Assembly: GCF_007655135.1 (NCBI RefSeq)
Contig: NC_045128.1
Span: 30,474,811-30,538,810 of the forward strand
DNA from: Punica granatum
Lineage: Eukaryota > Streptophyta > Magnoliopsida > Myrtales > Lythraceae
DNA length: 64,000 bases
Reading direction: 5' to 3'
Positions 35,372-48,118 of the stretch are shown piece after piece. Under the pieces are notes generated by a model. The model was not told the origin of the DNA and searched no databases. It worked only from the letters and a program-made list of their open reading frames with translations. The position numbers and the translations under genes are program-made. Numbering within the stretch: the first letter of the stretch is position 1; each line of letters starts with the position of its first letter.

Positions 35372-35885
35372 TTTAATCCTTAACCTTTGACTTTTTTGCC
35401 ACTTTAATTCAGACTTCATACTTTCTGGTGAAAAAAGACTGAGCTGATAATTTATAATATAAATTTCATTTTGAAAATTTAAATTTAAAACAACACAAAT
35501 AAAAAAATAATTTTCTTTTAAAAAATAACGAAAGAGAGGAAGTGAGGGCATCTCTACTCGCACCCCTCTCCTAGATGAAGTTTGTCGACAGGGTCAGACC
35601 ACACCGTTGGGGAATGGTGCTCTACAAGGATGCCCTCACCTTCTCTCTTCTGATACCTATTTTAATAATTTTTATTTGTTTTGTTTTAATTTTAAATGTT
35701 CAAAAAAATAATTCTTTATTAAAAAAATTATCATGTCAACCTTTTTTAACAGAAAGTATGACGTTCAGACCAAAATGATAAAAACATGAAAAGTTGAGAA
35801 CATAAATACAAAAAAAAGATTTAGAGTGAAAAGGAAAAAAAGTCAAAGATTGACGATCAAAAATATTTTTTTCCAAAAAATACTA
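35372..35885. mobile_element. Foldback element with about 200-bp arms
   Basis: The left arm (CCTTTGACTTTTTTGCCACTTTAATTCAGACTTCATACTTTCTG and on to GGAAGTGAGGGCATC) is answered by an inverted right arm (GGATGCCCTCACCTTCTC... to AAAAAAAGTCAAAGATTGACG). It directly abuts the preceding MITE. There is no coding capacity. Confidence 0.65.
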
Positions 35886-36047
35886 TTCATTCAATAAAGT
35901 AAATAATCTTTGAATAATATAAAAATGTAAATTTTTATTGAGTTTAATTAATTCTGAATTTGAATTTAACAGTAATAAATTTTGTCAAATTTTAGTGAAT
36001 AATAATCTATTTCACGAGCCATAAACTGCATGCGCAATCGAATTCAC

Positions 36048-36095
<48 letters not shown>

Positions 36096-38938
36096 TTTAA
36101 ATAATTATTCTACTACCTATATATCATAATTTTTTTTCACTTGAATAATCGGCATTGATTTAATGAAAAACATTTATTTGAATAAAAAATAAATAAAAAT
36201 ATAAGTAATATTAAAAATATTAATTGATGCAAAACTATTTAGAAATAAAACTATAAGTGCAAGTTTTAAAAACAATATAAATAAATAAATAAATAAATGT
36301 CAGGTAAACCGCACAATAAATAGGAAAATAGAATAAGCAAATTTAACAGAAGAAGTTAAAGTAAATTCTAGGAGAATCGAAATTTCTATTCTACAATTGC
36401 GACATTAATAATTAAAGATTCTTTTTAGAAACTAAAAGGTTTTAATTACCTTAATCTTAATTAAAATAGTTCCCTTCATTTGATTTTCCTAATCTTATTT
36501 ATAAAACATATATAAACTAATGTTTCTTATGTAAATTAAGCATCTAATTAAGATAACTCTATATGATGATTAATTAATTTTCTTATTCATTGTTAACTTG
36601 AATATTATCAAAGAGTTAATCTTAGAATCAGACAATAATTAATATTTTTATCAAATTAAATAACAAGATATACAAATTGCTATCACAAATAATAATCCAG
36701 TGCAAGACGTAGGTGAAAAGTAAATTGATAATTGTAGTGTTTGGTGTGTAAAGTAAATTGATGGAAGATGATGTAAATTTATAGTTTCGTAGTTATTTGA
36801 TAGTCATATTATTTGCCGTGGAAATATAACATGTTGCATCACAAAGTGAGAGTTAAATTTTAACCTTAATCGAATTATAGTTAACTGCAAACACAAATTA
36901 TGATCTACCATATTACGAATTAATATGCAATTCTTTTACAAACTACAAATATTTATTATGGTCATCAGCTATTGATGGTGTGGCAATTTTCTTTCCCAAT
37001 ACAATTCACAAATACTTGCCCCATTGAATTTTCTTTCCGACGGGAAACCGATTTGAATACATTTTTCAGGGATTCATTTTCCAGCCAAAGGTGCGAAAAT
37101 CCATGGAAAAGGTCTATCAATCCATTTAATCCGGAATAATAGAATTCCACGAACCAAACGGCCCCTTAGTTTATGCAAAACATGTATAAACTTAGGATTC
37201 TTTTACTTACGGATTGATCTTAATTACATTGAGCACGAACCGAGCGATGAAGTTGCTTTTTTAGTTGCCTAATGCTGAAAATGAAGCTTAACTCCACTGT
37301 TGATTATGTCATGAATAAAAATAATCATTTACTTGACAATGGGAGAAATTATTGCCTAAGTTAAGATCTAAAGGTCGCATATGAATTTGCGAATGGGAAG
37401 CTTATAAACGTGTAAATATGTTACATCGTTAATTTAAAAAATATCCCCAGTTAGCACAAGCTAATGATTTTTCAAAATAATAAGACTTTTTTTTTCCTCA
37501 AACTCAAACAGTACTGATAATCCTTCATTGATATCTAAATGGATACATCGGTCAACTGTAAATGCGGATACAAGGGAAAATACCTATGCATAAATTACAA
37601 GAGCGAGATACACCAATTGACCCACCAAGCAAACTACAAAAAAAAAATAGGCTTGAAAGCCACATCGTAAGAATATTACAATTGCACTAAGTCTTCCTGA
37701 AACCAATGATCCCAGTTGACGATCTTCCTGTAACAATTCTCCATAGACCCTAGTAAAAACCGGGAAGGGGATATTCAATCTAGTCTATTAATCCATCATA
37801 AGTTTGTATCTCCGTTGTGGGAGATAGAGCATGGAGGATGTTTTGGGTCGGTAACTGTGTGCAAGTTCCTATCACAAACCACAATCCTATACAGAGCATA
37901 ATTAGCCTGATGCTAAACACCTAAATCCCAAGACAATCAAACTAAGCAAATCAAAGCAGCTAAGCAACTAATTTTCTTGGTCGTTTCAAACCAGCTACTG
38001 CCACCAAGCGAGCCAAGACTTATCCAAATCAAGAACAGAAAAGCAAGCCGCAAAAAGTACACATCTAATGCAGAGATCTCAGTCCAATAAATAACTTATG
38101 TACAACAATGAAATAAAGTACTTTTAGACTTCAAATAATCGAAAAGGTTTTAAAAGAAAGGAAATATGACTCTTTATTAGAGTGAAACATTTGATGCTTT
38201 AATTTAATTGTTTAGTAATTTAATAGTACTTTTATTGCCTGTGATAAACCTATAAAATACAAAACACTTCAATTGAAATACTACACATTTAAACCAAAAA
38301 TAAAAATAATAAACGGTTATATTAATTACGAGTAGAAAAAATGCTAAACACATTAATTGAAATATTAAATATTTGACTGAATATGTTAAATATGTTATCA
38401 TGATAAAATGTCATGTCAAAAGGACTTAATTAAGAAGAAGTTTTAAAAGAAAGGGACACAGAAATATAGAATTGAGACTTGAGTCCCAAGATAATTTTTT
38501 TTTCTTGTCTAGTAAATAAATTATCTGCATACAAAGCCCAAAGCTTCCATAGGCCAAGAAAAAAGGGTGACATTGCGTCAGCGGCCCAATTTTCCGAGTC
38601 ATAACCACATCATTAATGGAGACATACGTACATGGGATTGGGAGTAATCCTCGATCAATTCCCATAATGTCCCATCTTGGTAAGCTAAAGTGAAAGCCAA
38701 CTTAATTTCATGGGTTAATTGATTCTCCCAAGCATTTCGATGGATTACTCATTCCAAATAAGTTGTTATCGTGTTTGAGATGACGCTGACCGTTCATTTA
38801 ATTATCAGCGCTAAAGTCAGATCGCACTCAACGGAAATTATGAAATGAGTGTCGCTGGCTGCTGATAGTGCGCCGTCAGTCACATGGATTAATCATACGC
38901 ACCCAACGAGGCCATGTGCGATGATGAGGAGCCTCGTA
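35886..38938. other. AT-rich intergenic
   Basis: No gene is recognised. At 37140-37167 the minus strand reads GGGGCCGTTTGGTTCGTGG, the terminal signature of a common plant MITE group, but the other end was not found. Confidence 0.45.
36049..36096. repeat. (ATA)n microsatellite
   Basis: About 16 perfect AAT/ATA units. Confidence 0.9.
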
Positions 38939-39640
38939 TGTTGGGTATCCCTCCAATTTGAAGGAAGTTGGGCTCAAATTGTATTGGGCTTTTATCGGGC
39001 TTTAATAAGCCCAAGAACCCATTTTTGTTAGGGTTTATTCTTCAGCAAATCAGCTGAGGTATAAAAGCAGCAGCAGACTGCAGTAGCTGCAGAAGGTGTC
39101 TAGCAGCGGCAGAGGAGCTGCAAGCAGCAAAACAGCACAAAGAACAAAGGAAGAGCAGAGCCGAATTCTGCTCAACAGGGGCAGCGCGCAGCTGGAGATC
39201 AAACCTCGATCGGGACATCAAACGAACTCCGATTGGGACGAAATTTTGACAGCAGCTTCACAACATGTGGGGCTAACTTCTGAACGGTCAGAATTTCTAT
39301 TCGAGCTCTGTAGGTGCTGTTTCAGCTGATTTTGTGAACCACCCGGTGTGGGTGACGAATTTAGTATTTGGGTGATCCAAGAGAGTGTTTCTCTTGAGTT
39401 TGGTGATCCAAGGGTTTACCCTTGATGAAAGACATTGTATAACCTTCATAGTGGATCGTTGATTCGGAGTTGGTCCCGTGGTTTTTCCCCACATTGGGGT
39501 TTTCCACGTAAAATTCTTGGTGTTGTTTTACTTTACTGCTTGTTGGTTGATTTGATTAGTTCCTATCTCGATTACACCAGTAGGAGAGGAAGATTAATTG
39601 CTGCGTTATTGTTTGGTTGAGTACATCCCTAACCCCAACA
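38939..39640 (+). mobile_element. Solo LTR of a Ty1/Copia-type retrotransposon
   Basis: The LTR begins TGTTGGGTATCC and ends AACCCCAACA. It is flanked by a perfect 5-bp target duplication TCGTA (38934-38938 and 39641-39645). It carries a TATA-like TATAAAAGC near 39061 and a Copia-style 3' part (GTGGTTTTTCCCC, GGGGTTTTCCACGT). No internal region remains, so LTR-LTR recombination is inferred. Length is 702 bp. Confidence 0.88.
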
Positions 39641-39645
39641 TCGTA

Positions 39646-42004
39646 AGCACTATCGATTTCCATCTAGGCAATTTTTGTTTTTGGGATAGTAAGTTATTTG
39701 ATGCATGTTCTCTCAATTATTTTCCTCGGAGATTCTCTTGATAGTACAGTAGTAGTTGCGCAAGTACTGCTCTGGAACGTAAGATAGCTTTGCAATATTT
39801 TCATGACCTTCTATTTGAACCAATGCTAAATTAAAGCCTATCATGTTGTACCTAAAAAGAAAAAAAGAACAAATTCTGGTGGTAAAAATCAAGGATCCAT
39901 GCTATAATGGGAAGATCATATACTTAGATATGATGCATTGGGATGGTACAAGGTTGTTGGCCATTGAGCAGGGCATGTAGCCCCCATTCTACTGAATTAT
40001 TTTAAAAAAAGTTGATAGATTTGATAAATCAATCGTACTTGGGTAGGCCCATCCGAGATTGGTCTTAATCAATTGTCGCTACCAGATGAAATGATACCTT
40101 TTACAATGATGCTCATAGGATCTATTCCCTCCATTTTTTCTCGTAATTCAAAACAACGAAATGCACAATAATAATTAAATGAATTAGACCTCCAGATGGG
40201 AAGACAAATGATTACAAATTAGAAAAAGGAACTCAAAGTAATAAAAAATTTCGTAAACTTTGTTTTGTATAATGGTATGGTATATATAGTGCCGATTTCT
40301 TATATTAAGTTACAAGTGTATTTCTTGGATATTGATACATCCGAATGTTATAGTCATTCGTATGAATACATCAGTAGTCAGTACGTGATGTAAAATTTAA
40401 AAATTTATCAATTTCTGGGATACTGCCATAAAAAGTAGATCACTGTGTGGTAAATTACTCGATAGAATTACGATATATACTATTGTATTGTTCACATGTA
40501 TTGTTGGAATATCTAGAAATATACTATTGCGGTTGAGGCGAGCGGTTGCTAACCTCAACCAGGCCAAGGCCAAGGGTAAAGTTCGATTTCATCATAGCTT
40601 TTTAGGGAGGACGTACGCTTATTGATAAGCTATCCATTTATTTGTCTACTCCTTTCATGTCCTACATATTCAGGCCTGCAACTCGATCTAGCTATATATT
40701 TACCGTACTCAATGAGGTACGTACTATTTCTGGGAATTGGGTACACATATATTTTTGGTCAGTGGATATAAACTCGATCTAGTTTTTTTTTTCTTGAGCA
40801 AAAAAAAAAAAACTACTACTAAATGTTCCTCAAAGCATACACACATCTATAAAAACGTATAAACTTGTATCCTTTCGAATATTAGGAGGAGAAGGTATTA
40901 GCTTTTCATCATATATAAACTTGCATTTTTTTTAGTATTGTGAGGGACAGCACGAAGATTTTTCATACTATTACAATTTTCTTTAATATTATATTATTTT
41001 AAATAATTTAATCTTGTCGAGATAAAAGAAAATGAAAGAAACTTTGTTCGTATAAATATTTTATTTTGTTATATTAAAATTAAAAAATAAAATAAATTAT
41101 TTAATTGATGAAAAGAAAAAAAATATCGCCATTAACCTTTATTATGCCCGAGCCCTTTCATTACTTTTCTCACCAAAATATAAACATGAAGGAACTGATG
41201 AATTAATAAGTCGATTTGTTTGCAATCTGTGCTCTTTTTTTCCTTTTCTAGTTATATGGTTCCATAAAAATTTTTCTGTCCCAACACAGTCAATCGTTGA
41301 GATTGTAGAAATACTGTTCACATATATTATATTTCGATCATAGAAGAACTTTCCTTTAACTTCTAATATTATTTCCTATCAGTAGTTAATTTGGTTAGTA
41401 TTACTATCCTCAATTGAACCTGTACTTTATTTTGTTAATTTATTCTCCCACTAGCATATTCTATAGAAACAAATTTGAGGATTAAATACATGTTTTGTAC
41501 TAGTAAAAAATATATTCAGAAATATTGAGTACGTATTACAGTAGAAAACTTCATGATAAATTACTGATATAAAGATAAAAAGATGATTCATGCACGCATT
41601 GGCCAAATTGCTAGTGCATATATAAGATAAGTACCAAATGATGACGCTGAGCGACGACAAAATTATAATCATGATTACAATACTGCCTATTCTCATATGA
41701 GATTTTAGGTTCGATTTAATGGAGCTAAAATGTTTCTTTATTAACTCGTAAAATTTATATTCATAGTATTAGGCATAGGACGGGTATAAACAAAATATCA
41801 TCACTTATTTTCATATTAAAATTATTAAATCATCCTTAACTATTTTCTCATACCTTTTCTTTTTTATGCAGTCGAAGGACAAATGAAAACGGAAAAGAAA
41901 AAAGAAACTAAGAAATTAATCATATCCAAGTATGAATGATAGTGTTGAATCAGTGGGCCATGAGACACAGTCAAAAACTAATTATTATCGAATCCAGATA
42001 TATA
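39646..42004. other. Intergenic, AT-rich, with one SINE-like segment
   Basis: At 40537-40690 a tRNA-like promoter pair is visible: TTGAGGCGAGCGGTTGCTAAC (A-box) and AAAGTTCGATTTC (B-box). No gene is recognised elsewhere. Confidence 0.4.
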
Positions 42005-42245
42005 TTGGCTTGTTTGATTTCAAATTTTAAAATCACACTTTAATTTAATTTTACCAGCAATAAAATAAAATAATTCATATAAAATCAAATGGTGTGTCCT
42101 ATTTTTACTACTATTTTTTCACAATAAAACAAAATAATTCATACAAAATCAAATGGTAGATCCCATACATAACCATTTATATCTCTATTTTTTAGAAACA
42201 AAATCTAATTTTAAAATTATACTTTAAAACCAAACGCAACAATAT
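42005..42245. mobile_element. MITE with TTTTAAA-rich inverted ends
   Basis: The left TTGTTTGATTTCAAATTTTAAAATC and the right, reverse-complemented, TTGCGTTTGGTTTTAAAGTATA are inverted. An internal direct repeat (CAATAAAACAAAATAATTCATAC AAAATCAAATGGT) occurs at about 42058 and 42121. Confidence 0.45.
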
Positions 42246-42309
42246 ATTTTACAAAAAAAAATTCCAGATATATAGTTATCGATCGCTCTGCTATTGAATG
42301 ATGCTGATT

Positions 42310-43062
42310 TTTTTTTTCTATAAATTATAGTTTCATGCATTAAAATTTTCTCAAATGACCTAAAACTTTATCCTTACAAAAAATTGGCACGCTTTCGTCT
42401 TGAGATTTTCTCAAATAATACTTAGCTCCATTCTTAGGAAAAATGCTATTCCCTTTTGATTATATTGACTAATACTGTTAGAATAATCATGAAATATTCT
42501 GTTAATTTTTATATCTATTTTGAATTTTCATAAAAACAATGAAAGCAACAACAACAACAATAATAAAAATAACAATAATAAATAGATAAGATAAGAAGCC
42601 ATGGGCCCAAGAGAAAGGTAGTTGTGAGCCAACTTCAGTGATCACCCTGACTTCTCTGTCTTTTATTTATTACTTTTATATTTTTATAATTTTTGAAATT
42701 GACATTTAACCATAATGTTGAGAATATTCTAACTCAGGTCAGCGGCTATTGAGGACTCGCGGATAGCCACCAACCTGATCGATGAAGCCCACAACTCTTC
42801 TATCTTTTATCAATAATATTAATTATTATTATTATTGAAAGTTAAAGTATATAATAAAATTAAAGAAATATTCTACAAAATATAATAATGGTGTTGACTT
42901 CAACGTGGTTAAATGGAGAGCTAGCGTCAATTTTTCCTAAGAATGGGACTACGGGTCATTCGAGGAAATCTCAAGAGTAGAGAGTGTGAATTTTCCTAAG
43001 AATTGGGTAAAGTGTAATTCAAGAAAATCACAAGTGAGAGAATGTAATTTACGATTTTTTTA
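42310..43062. mobile_element. Foldback element with diverged inverted arms
   Basis: The left-arm segments TTGAGATTTTCTCAAATAATAC and CCATTCTTAGGAAAAA (42400-42445) are inverted at 42935-42985 (TTTTTCCTAAGAATGGGACT, CATTCGAGGAAATCTCAA) and again at 42993-43035. The arms enclose AT-rich DNA. Confidence 0.55.
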
Positions 43063-43069
43063 ATTACAA

Positions 43070-43200
43070 AGAAAATTAATAGATCTAATATAAGGAAATA
43101 AATAAAAGGGCATAAGTACTTTTACTGACAAGAATCGAATCGAAAACTCTTAATTATGAGATAAAAGCACGTACCGCTTCACTGTAATCTCTTCCTCGAA
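43070..43200 (-). mobile_element. SINE-like element, family 2 (inverted copy)
   Basis: On the minus strand it reads GCGGTACGTGCTTTTATCTC, TTTTCGATTCGATTCTTGTC (B-box-like), then TATTAGATCTATTAATTTTC, the same order as the other family 2 copies. Confidence 0.45.
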
Positions 43201-43954
43201 TGGCGTTGAATATTTGAAAATTTGTGCATACACTTCCTTCCCGAAATATATCAATTCTCGGTAATACATTGTTTGCTCGAAATGCTCCTGAACGGGGCCA
43301 CTGCCTTTCATGTAGATTTGGACAAAGATCATAGTGACAAAAATATGCTTAAACGAAGTTATATTCTATATTGAAAAGAGCCGTTTATAATATGGAGGAA
43401 CTTTATAACTATGCTAGACATATGCCCGTGTTACACACAGAGTTTATTAGATTGATAAAATATTTGTTCTCTACATGTAACCAAACCATTTTTTAGCAAA
43501 TTTAGTCTGTAGATACATCGGGTTCCTTTTTTCTTCCCGTTCTCTATTAAATTATGAAAATATTATATAATAAAAAATAAAATAAAATATGCACAAATTA
43601 TGATATAATAATAATAATAATAATAATAATATGTTTCTGAAAAAAAGGGTATGCGCTGTTGATTGGGGAGAAAAGGAAAGACAGAGTGAAAAGACGGGAG
43701 TGGAGAAAAGAATGGTAGAGTTGGGTGGTTATTACCGCAAATTTACGATTATGCCCTCGATTTTGGATATGTGAAAAATGAGGCGATAGCTTTTTTCGGC
43801 CTTTAGTAAAGAAGAGAATAGAAAGAGATTAACGTGGAGCTTACATGAACAGATATTTAGAAATTCATGTATGACGTAGACCATTGGAAAAGAATCTTTA
43901 GCTGGAAAGCCAGTTAATGAAATAATTCATTAAAGAGGACTTAGTGCAGTAATA

Positions 43955-44095
43955 TACGTTTCTATTTAATAATCAAGAAATCTCAAATTTATTATTCATT
44001 GTAAAATTACTCACGATCTCTTACTAATTATTAAAATTTCTATTTTATTATATTAGATTCACGAACTCTTATTACGAGAAAAGTAATTCATCTAT
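43955..44095 (+). mobile_element. SINE-like element, family 2
   Basis: It contains TAATCAAGAAATCTCAAATTT and TTTTATTATATTAGATTCACGAACTCTTATTACGAG, matching the segment order at 12975 and 14518. It is diverged. Confidence 0.4.
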
Positions 44096-45066
44096 CACAG
44101 GATCAATGAGCTGTTAATTGGCCCATATAAAAAAACACATATATGTAAAGAATACATATAGAACTTATATATATATATATATATATTGTAGAGACCTATA
44201 AAAAAATGTATATCTATAGATTAGCATGCACATGACATTTTTACCGTGTTGAAGACTTGGGCATTATTAAAATGTGAAAATCGAGAGCTCACATTATATT
44301 ATTTTTTTCATCTTATCTATTGCATTTAGGATCTTAATTTTTTTTAGTTACAAAAAAGACTAAGATATCTAATACGAAAAAATAAAAATTTATATAAGTG
44401 ACACATGTAGTATTATTAAAAAAAATTACATTCAAAATCTCTTTATTCGTATATAAAAGCATATATCACTGCAATGGATCTTTTTTTTTTCTTGAGGTTC
44501 ATTAGTTATTGAACCCCAACAAAGCAAAATAGGACGCCTTATTGTATAGCTCATGTATATCTTAACTAGGTTTGTTCCGCAGAATGTGGAGAGATATACT
44601 GTATAACATTCACATTATCAAACATAATATATATGATTCCTAGACTATGAGAACTACCTCGGACTTAATTTAGTTAAATATTTCTCCCAACTCCGATTTG
44701 AAATTATGTTGTTATTTATTGATAGAATTATACCATAAAACGTGTATTTATTGTTTGTTTTCTATTTTTTGGGATGAAAACTCTGGAAAAGCGTACATTG
44801 CACGCGATGCTGATGCGTAAACTAAAAGAATATATGAGTATCAAGCGAAGAATTTTTTAAGGTAGACTCGGTAAATATTCAAATTATGATACTATGGGGT
44901 GCATTTGGAACATGCCTGGCATTTATATTCCCTTTTCGTTATCTCATGTGCAAGCCTAGTTCGATTCATTGAAGCTGCCCCATATATCTTTTTATCATTG
45001 AATTATACGAAAGCGATGGCGTATATATGCAAACAACATATACATACACATGTATATCTAGCTAGA
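44096..45066. other. Upstream region of the MIR172 locus
   Basis: AT-rich, with an (AT)n microsatellite at about 44168-44187. It likely includes distal promoter sequence of the MIR172 gene. No specific site is assigned. Confidence 0.4.
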
Positions 45067-45080
45067 TTTTTATATATAAG
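45067..45080 (+). promoter_or_regulatory. TATA box of the MIR172 gene
   Basis: TTTTTATATATAAGC lies about 265 bp upstream of the miRNA hairpin. A CT-rich initiator region (45111-45170) follows, typical of plant pol II pri-miRNA promoters. Confidence 0.6.
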
Positions 45081-45321
45081 CACTCCATCAAACAGAATTC
45101 TTCATCACCAATTCTCTCTCTCCCTCTTCCTCTCGACCTCTCTATCCCCCATCCTTCTCTCCTTCTGATCATTTGTGGATAATATTTCTTGCCAAAACCA
45201 GATTGAGGATTTAGATCTCCCAAAGCCTGTAGTCGTATAAATTTCCGATCACAATCTCCACAACAGAAGCAAATCTTTCCCTTTCATCTGATTCGATTGG
45301 GAGGCAGAGATGATCAAGTCA

Positions 45322-45455
45322 TCGTTTGCAGATGCAGCTTCATCAAGATTCACATGCCGGCCTCTACGTTCGTCAGAGGTACCGTGTTTCTCGGACAGCT
45401 ATAGTAGGTTCTGGTATTGGGAATCTTGATGATGCTGCATCGGCAAGAGATGACT
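45322..45455 (+). ncRNA. MIR172: MIR172 precursor hairpin
   Basis: The 3' arm carries GGAATCTTGATGATGCTGCA plus T at 45420-45440, the miR172 sequence of the form starting GG (miR172e type). The 5' arm carries the matching star strand GCAGCTTCATCAAGATTCAC plus A at 45334-45354. The arms pair as GATGCAGC-TCATCAAGATTC with GAATCTTGATGA-GCTGCATC, with one mismatch pair, across a loop region of about 65 nt. Outer pairing TTTGC with GCAAG extends the stem. miR172 guides repression of AP2/TOE-type factors controlling phase change, flowering and floral identity. A splice-donor-like GGTACGTACA follows at about 45527. An apparent 74-codon frame over the hairpin is incidental. Confidence 0.93.
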
Positions 45456-47631
45456 CTAAATCGACCCTACACCAGACTTTGGATGGATCATATTATTTTG
45501 CACCGATAAATATGGAGCCAGGAAGGGTACGTACATATGCTAATTGTTAGTTAATTTCTTTTCTACTAGAACTTCTGATTATATGCGTGATTAGCCATAC
45601 ATATATATGTTTAATTATAAAAAAACATATATATATGTATTTAATTAGTTATATGGAAGGGTAGCTCAACTTTTCTATGGTGATTTATTTAGTATTGATA
45701 GCTTTTTCAAATGAAAAGCGCCTATCAAAGTTTGTTTATCCTTGGTGACAAGAAATTAAGATTTGAATAAGACCATGGAAAAAATTTCTACAGAGGTATG
45801 CAGTTCTTACAGATTTTTTTTCTTTTCTTTATAATATCATGAGGTAATTCAACTTATTTGCTAAGACTACTTTCTGCTTGGGGTGCCGGTTTACCCAGGC
45901 GTAGCTCATGGAGATTCTTTTTTCCCGCTAGGCTGCTCGTGGAGATTTTAATCTCTAGCTAGAAAGATTTGTATAGGTTAACTTTCCTTAATTTGTTATG
46001 TATTAAGCAAGAGAGAGACATAAACATATTTAAGTATATGTATATATCTATATATTCTCATGTACAAAATTTTCACCGAGAGCTTGGTTTTTCTATTCAA
46101 ATACTGCGAATAAATGTTTATCTCCTTTGCCATTTCTTATTTTTCTGATTTCTCATGATGAAAATATTAGAAGATATGATCACTTTAATTACTGTTTGAG
46201 ATTTCTTTTAAGAATAAAACCTTATACAACTTTGTCATCGGAAAAAAGTTCTGAGTGATATCTACCTAAAAAAAAAAAGGGTTCTGAGTGATCGACCATC
46301 TTTCCGCTTTGGTGTCAAACTTTCACTTTGATTGTGGTAGCAAACTTATCAATCTTTGCCTTGTAGCAGTGATCACAAGGGGGTCAAATATCAACGGTAT
46401 GTCTAGTTTCATGATTTTTTTTTAATGAGAGTAGAATTTAACAAGCTTCATGATTTTTATCTTTGAATCTTTTCAGAACGAATTTGATATTATATATCAA
46501 ATGAGTTCATACTTCTTCTTCTTCTTCTTTTCCAATTTTTGTGCAAGCCCTACACAAGTACGTATGTTTTGCGACCGGCTAAGTACCAGATTTGCTTAGA
46601 GAAAAAAACTGATCTATGTTTGGACTGGTAATCGCTTCAAGGATGTTCTCATGATTTTTCACATTATTTTGCCAGATCGAATTACATATAATAACCGCTG
46701 CTACATATAAATCTTTCACCAATTTAACATATGTTGTTGAGCTCTATAGTTGATATTCTTTGATAGTAAGCATCTTGAATAATCATAAGCAAAGCTAATG
46801 TTCCAATCACTTAATATGGTCAGGGTGTCGAATATATTTCAGTTTGCTCTCTGAGCCATATCACATGATCTTCCTGAAATTAGATCCGGAATTATCGACC
46901 AAAAAGAAGAGTATTGGACTAAACCATGAAATTGTACGTATATGTAAAAGTATGGCTGAACTTAACCGTGGATATATACATCATAATCTTTTATATAATC
47001 TCATTATACATGCATGTATGAATTTGTCAAAGCTAGTCACATTTTGGTATTGCTATCCTTCCAGGTTTCTGTTTATATATGTTGACTCCCTTATCAAATT
47101 TCAGATGCATACATGTGAAGATTATATGAATACCTAACACAGTATATATGTGTGTGCTCCATGTTGTGTCGTCCGGTGTTCCTTTTATCTTATATCGAAG
47201 GGAAAAAATAATAACAATAATAACTTCAAATTTAAAAAGAAAATGAGGAAGTTTTCTGTCATAGGAAGTTTACATAATATGTGAACATTCTTAATGTTAG
47301 GTAAATGATATTGACACGCTAATCAATAAGTCTATGCATAAAAGGAAGTTTGTTCAGTTCATTCATGGATTGTTGCAAATAATTAATTAGCACATGTACT
47401 GGAGAATTAACTTTCGGTTCATTTTCAAGTCTATATTATTTAGACTAGTCCTACATCTTCCCAAGAGATACAATTGACTCATGTTAGAAACAGGTAAATA
47501 GCACTAAGTGTCTCAAAATTGGAAAAAAAAGAGAGTAGAAAATGAGAATGAAATTTGGAAGACATCGTTTTCAACCTAAAATTAGGAGCTCTTAAATTCG
47601 ATTCTCATACAGTGAGATGCCCCATGCTCCT
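45456..47631 (+). other. Downstream part of the pri-miR172 region and intergenic DNA
   Basis: The transcript probably continues through a donor near 45527 into introns, as plant MIR172 genes often do. No exon can be fixed. A TTC repeat lies at about 46515-46530. No protein gene is seen. Confidence 0.4.
47325..47369 (+). repeat. 45-bp direct repeat, copy 1 (copy 2 at 48366-48410)
   Basis: The two copies, starting AATAAGTCTATGCATAAAA and ending TTCAGTTCATTCATGGA, differ at one base and lie about 1 kb apart on either side of the TRIM element. Confidence 0.8.
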
Positions 47632-48118
47632 TGTTGGGAATATAAAAGTCAATTGGATAAAGTTAATCCCACATCGGAAGTATAAAAGAAAATAGAGTGG
47701 TTTATATGGGATTGAGTCTCACAACTTATCAGCTCGATCTTTTAAGTTAAAAGTTGAGTCCAAGTCTATGTAAGCCCTGTAGATTTTAAGATGGTATCAG
47801 AGCTCATGGTAATGATCCTGGGGCTCGTACGCGCAAGAGCCTACACCACGCCAGTGAAGTCCGAGTCCGGAAGTAGAAGCCCAGCTCGTAGTCATTGACC
47901 CCCCTCGCCCGAGTGTGGAAGAAGAAGCCCACCTCGAGGTAGTTAAGGCTCGAGTCCGAGGGCGAGTGTTGGGAATATAAAAGTTAATTGAGTAAAGTTA
48001 ATCCCACATCGGAAGTATAAAAGAAAATAGAGTGGTTTATATGTAATTGGATCTCACAACTTAAGCTTTTAAATTGAAAATTGAGTCCAAATCCATGTAA
48101 GCTCCGTAGATTTTAAGA
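47632..48118 (+). mobile_element. TRIM (terminal-repeat retrotransposon in miniature)
   Basis: Two direct LTRs of about 150-160 bp (47632-47791 and 47967-48118) both begin TGTTGGGAATATAAAAG and end GTAGATTTTAAGA. The first is followed at once by TGGTATCAGAGC, the initiator-Met tRNA primer-binding site. The internal part is about 175 bp, with CTCGAGTCCGAGGGCGAG before LTR2. Flanking CTCCT and CCCCT are a possible diverged target duplication. Confidence 0.85.

Noticed and set aside
45326..45550. 74-codon open frame
   Set aside because: It runs through the MIR172 hairpin and both mature strands; coding is incidental.
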